Part shown: positions 1-8,532 of the stretch, piece after piece
How the letters are laid out: each line of letters opens with the position of its first letter
How positions within the stretch are numbered: the first letter of the stretch is position 1
Assembly (NCBI RefSeq): GCF_024231755.1
Contig: NZ_JAAEQH010000291.1
Span: forward strand, 1-64,000
Source of the DNA: Neptuniibacter sp.
GTDB taxonomy: Bacteria > Pseudomonadota > Gammaproteobacteria > Pseudomonadales > Balneatricaceae
Reading direction: 5' to 3'
DNA: 64,000 nucleotides
The notes under the pieces: model-generated
What the model saw: only the letters and a program-made list of their open reading frames with translations
Told to the model about the DNA's origin: nothing
The model's database searches: none
Made by a program: the position numbers and the translations under genes

Positions 1-396
1 AATTGTTCCACCAGTGGCGATTAGGTCATCAAATACTAGTACCCGGTCGCCCTCGGTTACCGCATCCACCTGCATCTCAACTGCTGCGGTGCCATATTCC
101 AGTTTGTATTCCTGATGGATGGTTTCACCAGGTAATTTACCCTTTTTACGCACCAGCACCAGTGGAATGTTCAGGTGATAAGACATAATTGAGCTGATCA
201 GAAAACCACGAGCATCAATACTGGCGATATGTGTGATTTCACTGTCGATATAACGCTGAATAAATGCGTCAGAGATCATGCGCAGTGCTTTAGGGTCTTT
301 GAACAGAGGTGTAATGTCACGGAATTGAACGCCCGGCTCAGGCCAGTCAGGAATGGTACGAATAACTGACTTCACATAACATTCGTCGTAAGACAT
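1..396 (-). CDS. apt: Adenine phosphoribosyltransferase (partial, 3' end outside window)
   Basis: Purine salvage enzyme that joins adenine to PRPP to make AMP in the cytosol. The first 132 codons are visible and the rest lies beyond the left edge. The N-terminus has the family pattern: an IPDWPEPGVQFRDITPL segment near residues 14-30, the RGFLISS nucleotide-binding loop near 63, and the PRPP loop VLVFDDLIATGGT at about 119-131. The ATG at 396 follows a good AAGGAG ribosome binding site. It is the last gene of the anr-side cluster, an order also known from Pseudomonas. Family assignment is strong; only the missing C-terminus is unseen. Confidence 0.95.
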   Translation of the reverse strand, partial: MSYDECYVKSVIRTIPDWPEPGVQFRDITPLFKDPKALRMISDAFIQRYIDSEITHIASIDARGFLISSIMSYHLNIPLVLVRKKGKLPGETIHQEYKLEYGTAAVEMQVDAVTEGDRVLVFDDLIATGGTI

Positions 397-420
397 TGAA
401 AACTCCTTGGTAGCTACGTT

Positions 421-434
421 TTGACTTAGCTCAA
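421..434 (-). promoter_or_regulatory. Weak ANR/FNR-like box ahead of apt
   Basis: The sequence TTGACTTAGCTCAA matches eight of ten conserved bases of the FNR consensus TTGAT-N4-ATCAA. It lies 25 bases upstream of the apt start, too close for the usual activating position, so it may be chance or a repressing site. Confidence 0.2.
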
Positions 435-513
435 TGATTTGCTGGTGGTCTAGCTGTTTAATGTAACCGTTGGGTTACACATTGAGATGGCTACTTAATT
501 GTGCAACTAGCAG

Positions 514-539
514 GCATCGGCGACTCAGGTCGCCGGTGC
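514..539 (-). terminator. Strong hairpin downstream of anr
   Basis: An 11-bp stem with one G-T wobble closes on a TCAG/CTGA tetraloop (core CGGCGAC/GTCGCCG), 15 bases after the anr stop. The minus-strand side lacks a clear T run, while the plus-strand side is followed by TGTTTTAT. It probably ends anr transcription or protects the 3' end. Confidence 0.45.
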
Positions 540-553
540 TGTTTTATCTCAAG

Positions 554-1348
554 TCAGGAACAACCGTTCTTTCCGCATTGGGCAGCGAGCTGTTCAGTAT
601 CTTCTGAGCTAATGCTCTCACCAGATAGCTCGTACAGTTTTTCTAGATCATCGATATGCACTTCCTTGCCTTCAACCTGTAATAGATTGCTTTTCTGGAA
701 GCGGGTAAAGATACGGCTGACAGTTTCAACGGCCAGACCCAGATAATTACCTATCTCATTACGAGACATGGATAGGCGGAAGCTGGTTTCGGAATAGCCA
801 CGAAGCTTGAAACGCATAGATAGTTTTACCAGGAAAGTGGCAACACGTTCTTCTGCATTTTTCTTCGACAGCAGTAACATCATCTGCTGCTCTTCGCGGA
901 TCTCTTTACTCATTGTGCGCAACAGCTGTCTACGCAGTTCAGGTAATTGTCCGGATAGCTCATCTAAGCGTTCGAAAGGGATTTCACAAACTGTGGTGGT
1001 TTCCAGAATCTTAGCTGAAACGGGATACTCATTATTATCAAAACCACTCATACCCACCAGTTCACCCGGGAAATAGAAGCCAGTGATCTGCTCTTCACCC
1101 TCGTTGGTGATGGTATAAGTTTTAACGGTTCCTGCACGGATAGCATAGACACTGGCGAAAGGAGAGCCTTGATGAAATAGGTGTTCACCTTTCTTCAAAG
1201 GGCGGCTTTTTTCGATGATATCGTCCAGGCGCTCCATCTCAGTCATATCCAGAGAGACTGGTAGACAGAGAGAGCTAAGGCTGCAGGTGTTACAGCTTAC
1301 CTGCTGCAGACTGCGAAGTTTGCCTTCAGATGCCTTATTTTCAGCCAT
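554..1348 (-). CDS. anr: Anr/Fnr oxygen-sensing transcriptional regulator
   Basis: CRP/FNR-family regulator that binds DNA as a dimer when its oxygen-labile [4Fe-4S] cluster is intact and switches on micro-oxic and anaerobic genes. The cluster ligands are visible: Cys19, Cys22 and Cys28 near the N-terminus (C-X2-C-X5-C) and Cys121 in the TTTVCEIPF segment. A cyclic-nucleotide-type beta-roll covers about residues 40-160. The C-terminal helix-turn-helix carries the FNR signature ([20 protein letters not shown], about 196-215), whose ETVSR recognition helix reads TTGAT half sites. At 264 aa it is slightly longer than E. coli Fnr. It sits just downstream of hemN and the cbb3 genes, which it is expected to control; matching boxes occur at 8491 and 12007. 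Confidence 0.95.
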   Translation of the reverse strand: MAENKASEGKLRSLQQVSCNTCSLSSLCLPVSLDMTEMERLDDIIEKSRPLKKGEHLFHQGSPFASVYAIRAGTVKTYTITNEGEEQITGFYFPGELVGMSGFDNNEYPVSAKILETTTVCEIPFERLDELSGQLPELRRQLLRTMSKEIREEQQMMLLLSKKNAEERVATFLVKLSMRFKLRGYSETSFRLSMSRNEIGNYLGLAVETVSRIFTRFQKSNLLQVEGKEVHIDDLEKLYELSGESISSEDTEQLAAQCGKNGCS

Positions 1349-1431
1349 AATATGATCCTGTTGTGTTTATTATCGAGTGGCTACCGTTTGATTATGTAGT
1401 ATTTCTATCGACTCGGGAAGCTCCCTTCGGA

Positions 1432-2820
1432 TTAAATAATCCGTGAGAATCGCTGAGTATTCTGGTCCTTTGGTATATAAGCATCAAATGCCATACAAAT
1501 TCGGCGGATCAATAATCGGCCTGAAGGTGATACAACAATCCGTTCACTATCCAGTGAAATCAAGCCATCTTCGGTGAATGCCTCTAGCTCCTGCTGAGCT
1601 TCTGCAAAGTATTCGTCAAAGTTAATATCGAAGCGTTTTTCTACAGCCGCTTTTTCCAGCTCGAAGTGGCAAATCAACTGGGTGATCACATGACGACGGA
1701 TAATATCGTCTTGAGTCAGGCTCACACCGCGTTTGATGGCATGATCGTTACTCTCAACTGCATTAGTGTAGGCAGAGATTTCATGTTCATTCTGATAGTA
1801 AACAGAGCCAATTTGGCTGATTGAAGATACACCCATTGCCACTAAATCACATTCCGACTGTGTGGTATAACCCTGGAAATTACGGTGTAAGTTACCGGTA
1901 CGTTGTGCCACAGCTAACTCATCATCTGGTTTGGCAAAGTGGTCCATGCCTATATAGACATAACCTGCCTGAAGCAGTTTATTGATGGTGGATTCCAATA
2001 TAGCCAGTTTAGTTTCCGGGCTTGGTAGATCTTCTTCCTGAATATGGCGCTGTGGACGGAAACGATCAGGTAGATGCGCATAGTTGAATACTGACAGGCG
2101 ATCAGGATTCATCTCAATCACACGATCCAGTGTGGCATTAAAACCTTCCAGTGTCTGGTGAGGTAGGCCGTAGATCAGATCCAGGTTCAGAGAGCGGAAA
2201 CCTAGACGACGTGCTTCTTCCAGGATTGCGGCAGTCTCTTCAACCGATTGCACACGATTAACAGCTTCCTGAACTTTAGGATCAATATCCTGCAAGCCGA
2301 GGCTGATACGGTTAAAGCCAATCTCACGTAGAACCTTAATGGTTTCCAGTGATGCTTCGCGTGGATCAATCTCGATCGAGTAATCACCGCTATCATCATC
2401 AAGAAGATTAAAATTCTTACGCATTTCACCCATCAGCTCGATCATCTGTTCATGGCTGATGAATGTTGGTGTACCACCGCCCCAGTGCAACTGTGTTACA
2501 GGACGATCATTGCTGTACCATTCAGAAAGCTTAGCCATCTCTTTGTATACAGTATCGAGATAAGGCTGAGCTTTTTTACGGCTACGGGTAATCACTTTGT
2601 TACACGCGCAGTAGTAGCAAACATGTTCGCAGAATGGAATGTGTACATACAGCGATAACGGAGCGCTTAAATCTGCGCTGGTCTGGCCAGTTTTAACCAG
2701 ATCGGCAGCGGATAACTCAGGGTCAAACTGAACAGCGGTTGGATAAGAGGTGTAACGCGGACCAGATAGGTCGTAACGTTTGATCAGGTCTAGATCCCAT
2801 TTAATCAGATTATTATCCAC
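1432..2820 (-). CDS. hemN: Oxygen-independent coproporphyrinogen III oxidase
   Basis: Radical-SAM enzyme that decarboxylates coproporphyrinogen III to protoporphyrinogen IX without oxygen, so haem can be made under the micro-oxic conditions in which cbb3 oxidase is used. The signature HIPFCEHVCYYCACNK holds the C-X3-C-X2-C cluster ligands, with a following GGGTPTF SAM-binding segment and a HemN C-terminal domain. A longer reading frame opens at a GTG at 2835, but AGGAAAG lies just seven bases ahead of the GTG at 2820. That start gives MDNNLIKWDLDLIKRY, which aligns with the usual HemN N-terminus, so 2820 is preferred (462 aa). It lies between the cbb3 maturation genes and anr on the same strand. 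Confidence 0.95.
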   Translation of the reverse strand: MDNNLIKWDLDLIKRYDLSGPRYTSYPTAVQFDPELSAADLVKTGQTSADLSAPLSLYVHIPFCEHVCYYCACNKVITRSRKKAQPYLDTVYKEMAKLSEWYSNDRPVTQLHWGGGTPTFISHEQMIELMGEMRKNFNLLDDDSGDYSIEIDPREASLETIKVLREIGFNRISLGLQDIDPKVQEAVNRVQSVEETAAILEEARRLGFRSLNLDLIYGLPHQTLEGFNATLDRVIEMNPDRLSVFNYAHLPDRFRPQRHIQEEDLPSPETKLAILESTINKLLQAGYVYIGMDHFAKPDDELAVAQRTGNLHRNFQGYTTQSECDLVAMGVSSISQIGSVYYQNEHEISAYTNAVESNDHAIKRGVSLTQDDIIRRHVITQLICHFELEKAAVEKRFDINFDEYFAEAQQELEAFTEDGLISLDSERIVVSPSGRLLIRRICMAFDAYIPKDQNTQRFSRII

Positions 2821-2864
2821 GCAAACTTTCCTCACTCAATGTAACCCGCGCTCTTTGCGGATAG

Positions 2865-3527
2865 CTAGCTAATTATGCCCTGCCATGGGATTGTGTAGAT
2901 TCCCATCAGAATAATTACGCTGCCAGATATGTGTTTTGTCAGACTCTTCTGGAGAATCTGTTTAACCTGTTGGGCAAGTACGCCCGTGAGTAGCATCACT
3001 GGAAGCGTTCCTAAACCAAAGGCGATCATCAATTCTGCACTTAGCACCCAGTCGGAAGCTGCAGAAGCCCAGATCAGTGTGCTGTAAACCAAACCGCAGG
3101 GTAACCAGCCCCACAGAAGTCCAAGTAATATGGACTGGCCTAAAGTTTTCACTGGTAGCAGCTTACTGGCAAGGGGGCTGATTTGTTTCCAAACAATGCC
3201 GCCTGCCTGTTCAACCTTGCTAAGTATTTGCCACCATTGCGCTATATATAAGCCCATAAAAATTAGCATCAGGCCTGCAAATGTGCGAAGTGCAAGCTGG
3301 ACGGTTGGATTTTCGATCAACCAACTCAGGCTGCCTAAAATTGCGCCTGCGATGCCGTAGCTGATAATCCGTCCGCTGTTATAACCCAGTAACAGTCCTA
3401 ACCCTTTACTACCGCCGGGACTGCTCATCGATACTGTGGCAGCAATACCTCCACACATTCCCAGGCAGTGTGTACCACCTAACAGACCCAGAAAAAAAGC
3501 GGTTGGCAGCGCCAGGGCTTCAGTCAT
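2865..3527 (-). CDS. COG2836 (TauE/SafE-like) membrane protein of the cbb3 cluster
   Basis: Integral membrane protein of about six hydrophobic segments, 220 aa. It has the typical start with a GTHCLGMCGG motif at about residues 17-26, whose Cys-X3-Cys and His could bind metal, and a WLPCGLVYS motif about two thirds along. The family (COG2836, named sulfite exporter TauE/SafE or UreH-like) regularly sits in ccoGHIS clusters and is thought to help cytochrome oxidase assembly, possibly copper handling; transport of sulfite is not shown. Its start overlaps the 3' end of ccoS by eight bases, implying translational coupling. hemN follows 45 bases downstream. Confidence 0.85.
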   Translation of the reverse strand: MTEALALPTAFFLGLLGGTHCLGMCGGIAATVSMSSPGGSKGLGLLLGYNSGRIISYGIAGAILGSLSWLIENPTVQLALRTFAGLMLIFMGLYIAQWWQILSKVEQAGGIVWKQISPLASKLLPVKTLGQSILLGLLWGWLPCGLVYSTLIWASAASDWVLSAELMIAFGLGTLPVMLLTGVLAQQVKQILQKSLTKHISGSVIILMGIYTIPWQGIIS

Positions 3528-3714
3528 CTTTTTTCTGTTCCGGGGTTACCTTGGCATCATCGGGAATAAGGTCTTCGTCGTCATCGTACAAAATACTGTG
3601 CGCAGGGCTTTCCAGATCTTCGTACTGGCCTGTGTTTACACTCCAGAAAAAGGCCCAGATACCACAGCCAGCAAGAATTATAGCGATGGGAATAAGCAGG
3701 AAAATAATATCCAT
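3520..3714 (-). CDS. ccoS: cbb3 oxidase assembly protein CcoS
   Basis: Small single-span membrane protein (64 aa) needed for cofactor insertion into cbb3 oxidase in studied species. The N-terminal helix (about residues 2-24, IIFLLIPIAIILAGCGIWAF) is followed by the family motif FFWSVNTGQYEDLESP and then an acidic, Lys-rich tail. It lies between ccoI and the COG2836 gene in the standard ccoGHIS order, overlapping the latter by eight bases. Short size and position make the call firm. The overlapping reading frames on the opposite strand here are not real genes. Confidence 0.92.
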   Translation of the reverse strand: MDIIFLLIPIAIILAGCGIWAFFWSVNTGQYEDLESPAHSILYDDDEDLIPDDAKVTPEQKKDD

Positions 3715-3761
3715 TGAAACAGATGGCTCTTTATATAACGAAGCCGATATTCTACCTGATT

Positions 3762-6305
3762 TTACTGCGCGGAGTTAGCTTTGAGCTCTTCTGAGGCCTT
3801 TTCTGTCTGCTGGTTATCGATTGCTCGGTGTTTTGGCAGACGGTTAAGTCTCATGGCGTTACCTACAACCACCAAAGAACTGGCTGACATACCTATAGCT
3901 GCCATATAAGGGGCGATAAAACCAAGTGCAGCGAGAGGTAGAGCTAAGAGATTGTAGCAGAGCGACCAACCCAGATTCTGACGGATAACGGCCCGAGTCT
4001 TGCGTGATAAGCGGATACCATCCACCAGACGAAGTAGGTCGTGACTGATCAGTACGCCATCGGCATTGGTTTTTGCCAGGTCTGTGGCTGTGCCCATGGC
4101 AACAGAGGTCTGAGCACCGGCTAACACGGGGATATCGTTGATTCCATCGCCAACCATAATAACTTGAGCGCCTTGTTCCTGAAGCTGTTTTACATGCTCC
4201 AGTTTCTCCGCAGGAGAAACGCCCGATACGGCCTGGTTGATACCCAGATAAGCTGCTACTTCTTCAACGGCAGAGGAGTTGTCACCTGTTAGCATTTCAC
4301 AGGTCAGCCCTAGCTGCTGTAGTTGTTCGATTGCTTGTTTAGCCTCTCGGCGGATCTGGTCGTTCAGGCGGAACCAGGCCAGAGGTTTTTCTTCACTACA
4401 GAGAAGTAACCACTGACCACTGGTTTGTGGCAGCGCTGGAGCAGAAGAGGAGGTGATTGCAGCAGCGTAATCTGGTTTACCTATGCGGTATTTGACTTGA
4501 TCTAACCTGCCTTGAATGCCCTGACCAAGCTCAGCCGTAATCTCTGTTGCTTGTAATTCACCAAACTGCTCATGGAAAGCTCTGGCAATAGGGTGTTCAC
4601 TGTGCTGTTCCAGTGCAGCTGCTAGCTGAGTACATTGTTCAGCGTTCAGGTTTGAGAGGGGAACCACTTCCTGTAGGCTCAGATTACCTTCTGTCAGGGT
4701 TCCTGTTTTGTCGAAAATAACGTGAGTTGCATTGGCTAGACTCTCCAATACATGACCGCGGGTGATTAATAATCCGTTCTGACGCAGGGTCCCAGTGGCA
4801 GCGGTAAGAGCTGTCGGTGTCGCAAGGGAGAGTGCGCAAGGGCAGGTCACCACAAGGACAGACAGGGTAATCCAAAAAGCGTGGGCCGGTTCTACTATCC
4901 ACCAACCGAAGCCTACACCACTTGCGGTTAGAAGAACCGCTGCAACAAAATAACTGGCAACTTTATCTGCTAGTTGAGCCGCTTTCGGTTTTTCCTCTTG
5001 CGCACGTTCCAGTAATCGGACTATGGCAGATAGTTGTGTATCACCACCAACCTGTGTGATTTCAACAGTGATTGGGTTTTCAACGTTGATCGTACCCCCA
5101 ACGACATGGTCGTCGGTTTCTTTACGAATAGGTAGGTATTCACCGGTTAGAGCAGATTCATCAACAGAGCTGCTACCAGTAATAATTAAACCATCGGCTG
5201 GAATTGTGTGCCCTGGTTTAATCAGTACTCGGTCGCCTGTTTTAAGGTCCTGGGCAGGAATTAGCTGTTCTTCACCATCAACTATCTTGATCGCACTTGC
5301 GGGTAATAAGTTAAGTAGAGCATTACCTGCACGACCGGTACGGTGGCGTGCCACCATCTCCAGAAAACGACCGATTAGCAGGAAGAAGGTGAACATGGTG
5401 ACTGAGTCAAAATAGACTTCACCACTGTCAGTAATGGTCGCCCAGACACTAGCAAAGTAGGCACCATAGATTGCAATGGATACAGGTACATCCATGGTCA
5501 GATGACGGGTTTTAATGTCGCGTAGGGCCGCAATTATAAAGGGACGCGCAGAATAGAGCACAACGGGTGTGGCAATTATCATGCTGGTCCAGCGGATGAA
5601 GGTGACATACTTATCATCAATGCCTTGCAGAGCTCCACCATAGAGGGCGACTGCCATCATCATGGTTTGCATCATGCCAATGCCTGCCACACCTAGTCTG
5701 CGGGTTGCGCGTTTCTTCTCCTGCTCCAGCAGTTGTTCTTCTTTATCTGGATGGTAGGGGTGGGCTTGATAGCCGATGCGATAGATCTCGGCCAGAAGAT
5801 GACTAAGTTTGCACTCTTCTGTTTTCCAGCTGATTCTAGCGCGGTGATTTGTCAGGTTTACGCTGACCTTTTCAACACCTGTAATGTTCTTGATATGATT
5901 TTCGAGTAACCAAACGCAGGCCGCACAGGTAATCCCTTCGATGACCAGTATCGCTTCAGCGCTGCTATTTGTCTCATCATGGGTAACAAACCCTTGCTGA
6001 ACCGATTCATCATCGTAAAGGCCTAATTCCAGCAACAGGTTATCGGATAGATCTTTACTGCTGATGTCAGGGGAATAAGCTGATTCTGTGCGATGTTTGT
6101 AGTAGTTATCTAACCCACTCTCAACAATGGTTTGCGCCACCGCCTGACAACCAGGGCAGCACATTTGTTTAGGTTCACCATTGATAATGGTTTTATAGTT
6201 GCTTCCTGCGGGTATTGTTAGTCCGCAATGGAAGCAATCGCTTGATGCCGGAGTCGGCTGGGAGCTAGTTTCTTGCACAGAAGTTAACCCTGATTTAACG
6301 CTCAA
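3762..6305 (-). CDS. ccoI: Copper-transporting P1B-type ATPase CcoI/FixI
   Basis: Inner-membrane ATPase that delivers copper for the CuB site of cbb3 oxidase. Visible in order: an N-terminal Cys-rich DUF2182-type metal segment (CFHCG at about 24-28, CCPGC at about 49-53), a heavy-metal-associated domain with GITCAAC (Cys127, Cys130), transmembrane helices, the TGEYLPI actuator loop, the CPC membrane motif at about residue 488, the phosphorylation motif DKTGTLTEG at about 530, and GDGINDIPVLAGA near 715. The length of 847 aa is normal for FixI. Its start overlaps the ccoH stop by 11 bases. All catalytic motifs look intact. Confidence 0.95.
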   Translation of the reverse strand: MSVKSGLTSVQETSSQPTPASSDCFHCGLTIPAGSNYKTIINGEPKQMCCPGCQAVAQTIVESGLDNYYKHRTESAYSPDISSKDLSDNLLLELGLYDDESVQQGFVTHDETNSSAEAILVIEGITCAACVWLLENHIKNITGVEKVSVNLTNHRARISWKTEECKLSHLLAEIYRIGYQAHPYHPDKEEQLLEQEKKRATRRLGVAGIGMMQTMMMAVALYGGALQGIDDKYVTFIRWTSMIIATPVVLYSARPFIIAALRDIKTRHLTMDVPVSIAIYGAYFASVWATITDSGEVYFDSVTMFTFFLLIGRFLEMVARHRTGRAGNALLNLLPASAIKIVDGEEQLIPAQDLKTGDRVLIKPGHTIPADGLIITGSSSVDESALTGEYLPIRKETDDHVVGGTINVENPITVEITQVGGDTQLSAIVRLLERAQEEKPKAAQLADKVASYFVAAVLLTASGVGFGWWIVEPAHAFWITLSVLVVTCPCALSLATPTALTAATGTLRQNGLLITRGHVLESLANATHVIFDKTGTLTEGNLSLQEVVPLSNLNAEQCTQLAAALEQHSEHPIARAFHEQFGELQATEITAELGQGIQGRLDQVKYRIGKPDYAAAITSSSAPALPQTSGQWLLLCSEEKPLAWFRLNDQIRREAKQAIEQLQQLGLTCEMLTGDNSSAVEEVAAYLGINQAVSGVSPAEKLEHVKQLQEQGAQVIMVGDGINDIPVLAGAQTSVAMGTATDLAKTNADGVLISHDLLRLVDGIRLSRKTRAVIRQNLGWSLCYNLLALPLAALGFIAPYMAAIGMSASSLVVVGNAMRLNRLPKHRAIDNQQTEKASEELKANSAQ

Positions 6306-6819
6306 GTGATGGAGTCAGCTCAATAGTCTTCTGATCATAAGGTGGGTAAGACTGAGTACTTAGACGCCAGCTGCCGTCAACAGGCTCCAAAATTATGTTG
6401 CGCTTGCCTTGGAGTGCCGATTTGAGGCTGCCTGTGTATGCTTCACTTGAGGGTACTTTCTTCAAAGTAATGGTCTGGTCATATTTTTTATGAGTAGGGC
6501 TGGCAATGTCCAGAATTAGCTCATCAGGCCTTTCGCTGTGGTCAGATTTTAACAGCAGCATCAAATCGCCAGTAAGGTTATCTAACTGTAGGTTTGCGCT
6601 TATACCCATCTCTGCAGCTGCTCGAGATTTAGTAGAATCAACTTCGTATCCACGTACCACTCGGGAATGGTCTGAGGTTACTAGTCCGTCAGCGGTAGTA
6701 ATGGCCAGGTAAAGGAGCGTCATGCCGACGAACACTACTACAATCAAAGGTGCCAGAATAAACCATAACCAGGGTTGTTTATACCAAGGTGCTACTGCGT
6801 TGTTACCGTTATCACTCAT
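6295..6819 (-). CDS. ccoH: cbb3 oxidase assembly protein CcoH/FixH
   Basis: Single-span membrane protein that helps assemble cbb3 oxidase, likely working with CcoI. The sequence opens MSDNGNNAVAPWYKQPWLW, followed by a hydrophobic helix (about residues 19-41) and a periplasmic domain of about 130 residues with the FixH-type AYTGSLKSALQGKRNIILEPVDG region. A longer frame opens at 6873, but the ATG at 6819 has an AGGT site about ten bases upstream and gives the usual N-terminus, so 174 aa is preferred. It overlaps ccoI by 11 bases. A gap of 127 bases separates it from ccoG, longer than elsewhere in the cluster. Confidence 0.88.
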   Translation of the reverse strand: MSDNGNNAVAPWYKQPWLWFILAPLIVVVFVGMTLLYLAITTADGLVTSDHSRVVRGYEVDSTKSRAAAEMGISANLQLDNLTGDLMLLLKSDHSERPDELILDIASPTHKKYDQTITLKKVPSSEAYTGSLKSALQGKRNIILEPVDGSWRLSTQSYPPYDQKTIELTPSLER

Positions 6820-6946
6820 TACATCAATACCTAAAAAAACAGCTGCCATGCTTATGCCGGATGAAAGTGGCATAAACGGGGCAGCTATTCTAACTCATTG
6901 TTACTCACAGGGGGAGGTGTAAACTTCCCGCTGTTTTTGACCGTTA

Positions 6947-8383
6947 TCAGCGTTTAGGTGCAGGGCCGATAAAGCGGTTTTCCTCTTCAACAAGTATTGA
7001 TGGTGTATCAACCGCTTGTACCTTGAAGTGGATGGTGTTGTTGGATTTACTTAGATACTTAGGCTCGATATTCAAGCGTATCGGAAGATCAAGCAGTTCA
7101 CCTGATTTAACGGTAACAACCTCGTCCCCCAAATACTCAATACCTTCAAGTCCAACAATAGATACCTGGTACTTATGGTCAACCTGTTCTTTGTTGGCAA
7201 TTTTCAGGGTGTAGACGTTTTCTATCTTGCCTGATGACGTTTCAACAAAGAGTTGGCCACGGTCACGCAGAATATCAACCTCAAGCGGTACACGGCTGAG
7301 TAATGTATAGCCAAAAGCGATAAACATGGCGCAAAGTACGGCAAAATAACCAACTAGGCGCGGGCGTAGGATGTGTGTTTTGTTCCCTTCAAGTTGATGT
7401 TCTGTAGTGTAGCGAACAAGGCCTTTGTCGTAACCTACACGTTCCATCATATCATCGCAGGCATCAACACAGGCACCGCAGGCAACACATTCGTATTGCA
7501 GGCCATCACGGATATCAATTCCTACAGGGCAGACATGGACACAGGCATTACAGTCTATGCAATCACCCAGGCCCTGAGCTTTGTAGTCTGCATTTTTCTT
7601 ACGCTTACCACGGTTTTCGCCGCGTTTTTCGTCGTAAGAGATAATAAGCGTATCCTGGTCAAACATTACAGACTGGAAGCGTGCGTATGGGCACATGTAG
7701 ATGCAGACCTGCTCGCGCAGCCAGCCAGCGTTACCATAAGTAGCGACGGCGAGGAAACCAAGCCACCATGTTTCCCATGGGCCAAGGTTCCATGTAGCGA
7801 TATTGTTGAGCAGTTCCTTTATTGGTGTGAAGTAACCAACAAAAGCAATTGCTGAAGCGACAGAAAACAGTACCCAGAGGGTGTGTTTAACGGCCTTCTT
7901 GCGAATTTTTGTTGCCGTCCACCCTTTCTGCTTATCCATTTTCATGCGGGCGTTACGGTCGCCTTCAGCAAAGTTTTCGATCCAGATGTAGATCCAGGTC
8001 CAGACAAACTGAGGGCAGGCGTAACCGCACCAGAGGCGGCCAGCAAATACAGTAAAGAAGAACAGAGCGAAGGCCAGAATGATCAGAAGCCAGGAAAGCA
8101 ACATGAAATCCTGTGGCCAGAACGTCATACCAAAGACATGGAACTGTCTGTTTGGTAGATCGAAAAGTACCGCCTGACGGCCATCCCAGGGAATCCAGGA
8201 GAAGCCAAAGAACATAAGTAGCATAATGAAACTACTTATCTGGCGGAATTTCTTAAAGATACCTGTGTAGTGCTTTACGTAGATGTGTTCACGTTTGGCG
8301 TACAGGTCATAGCTCTCTCCCTGTGCCTTTTTTGACTTCGGAGTGACATCTTTAACCGGAATCTGACTCATACTGTTGCTCAC
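6947..8383 (-). CDS. ccoG: cbb3 oxidase accessory ferredoxin-like protein CcoG (FixG/RdxA)
   Basis: Membrane-bound polyferredoxin implicated in redox handling of copper during cbb3 assembly. About five hydrophobic helices occur in the first 230 residues. Cys motifs include CGYACPQFVWTWIYIWIE (about 109-126) and CMCPYARFQ, then two clusters CIDCNACVHVCPVG and CVACGACVDACDDMM (about 275-320) that would bind two [4Fe-4S] centres. A last membrane helix (about 345-365) precedes a periplasmic immunoglobulin-like FixG C-terminal domain. The 478 aa length fits. It is the first gene of the maturation operon; an ANR-box promoter candidate lies 70-120 bases upstream. Confidence 0.95.
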   Translation of the reverse strand: MSNSMSQIPVKDVTPKSKKAQGESYDLYAKREHIYVKHYTGIFKKFRQISSFIMLLMFFGFSWIPWDGRQAVLFDLPNRQFHVFGMTFWPQDFMLLSWLLIILAFALFFFTVFAGRLWCGYACPQFVWTWIYIWIENFAEGDRNARMKMDKQKGWTATKIRKKAVKHTLWVLFSVASAIAFVGYFTPIKELLNNIATWNLGPWETWWLGFLAVATYGNAGWLREQVCIYMCPYARFQSVMFDQDTLIISYDEKRGENRGKRKKNADYKAQGLGDCIDCNACVHVCPVGIDIRDGLQYECVACGACVDACDDMMERVGYDKGLVRYTTEHQLEGNKTHILRPRLVGYFAVLCAMFIAFGYTLLSRVPLEVDILRDRGQLFVETSSGKIENVYTLKIANKEQVDHKYQVSIVGLEGIEYLGDEVVTVKSGELLDLPIRLNIEPKYLSKSNNTIHFKVQAVDTPSILVEEENRFIGPAPKR

Positions 8384-8455
8384 CAGTGAAAATTAAGTCT
8401 TTAACTCTTTGTTTTTTAATAAACCCTACGCTCTATAAGGTTTATTAGAAAACTT

Positions 8456-8504
8456 GAATATTATAATAGAGGAGCACAAAAAAAGGCGACATGATCTACA
8501 TCAT
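8456..8504 (-). promoter_or_regulatory. Candidate ANR/FNR-activated promoter of ccoG
   Basis: The palindrome ATGATCTACATCAT (8491-8504) matches eight of ten bases of TTGAT-N4-ATCAA. Reading toward ccoG, a TATTAT element occupies 8468-8463; taking it as -10 puts the start of transcription at 8456 and centres the palindrome exactly at -41.5, the class II FNR position. A TATAAT lies offset by three bases (8465-8460). The leader to ccoG would be about 72 nt. The spacing is counted from the sequence; binding is inferred. Confidence 0.6.
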
Positions 8505-8517
8505 ATCGCCTTTTTAT
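8478..8517 (-). terminator. Rho-independent terminator after ccoNOQP
   Basis: A stem AAAGGCGA/TCGCCTTT is extended by ATGAT/ATCAT after one mismatch and closed by a four-base loop. It is followed on the minus strand by seven T. A T run also follows on the plus strand. It ends the structural operon about 20 bases after the ccoP stop, and its upper stem is the ANR-like palindrome of the ccoG promoter. Confidence 0.85.
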
Positions 8518-8532
8518 TTTTAGCTCTTGTCC

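Noticed and set aside
421-434. FNR-like box before apt as a real Anr site.
   Set aside because: Two mismatches and a position 25 bases before the start codon make activation unlikely; kept only as a low-confidence site.
3436-3778. Two open frames on the plus strand over ccoS.
   Set aside because: They overlap the well supported ccoS and COG2836 genes and carry no recognisable motif.
6910-6945. GGGAGG/CTTCCC hairpin between ccoG and ccoH as a terminator.
   Set aside because: It lacks a T run on the minus strand, where all nearby genes are read, and the stem is short.
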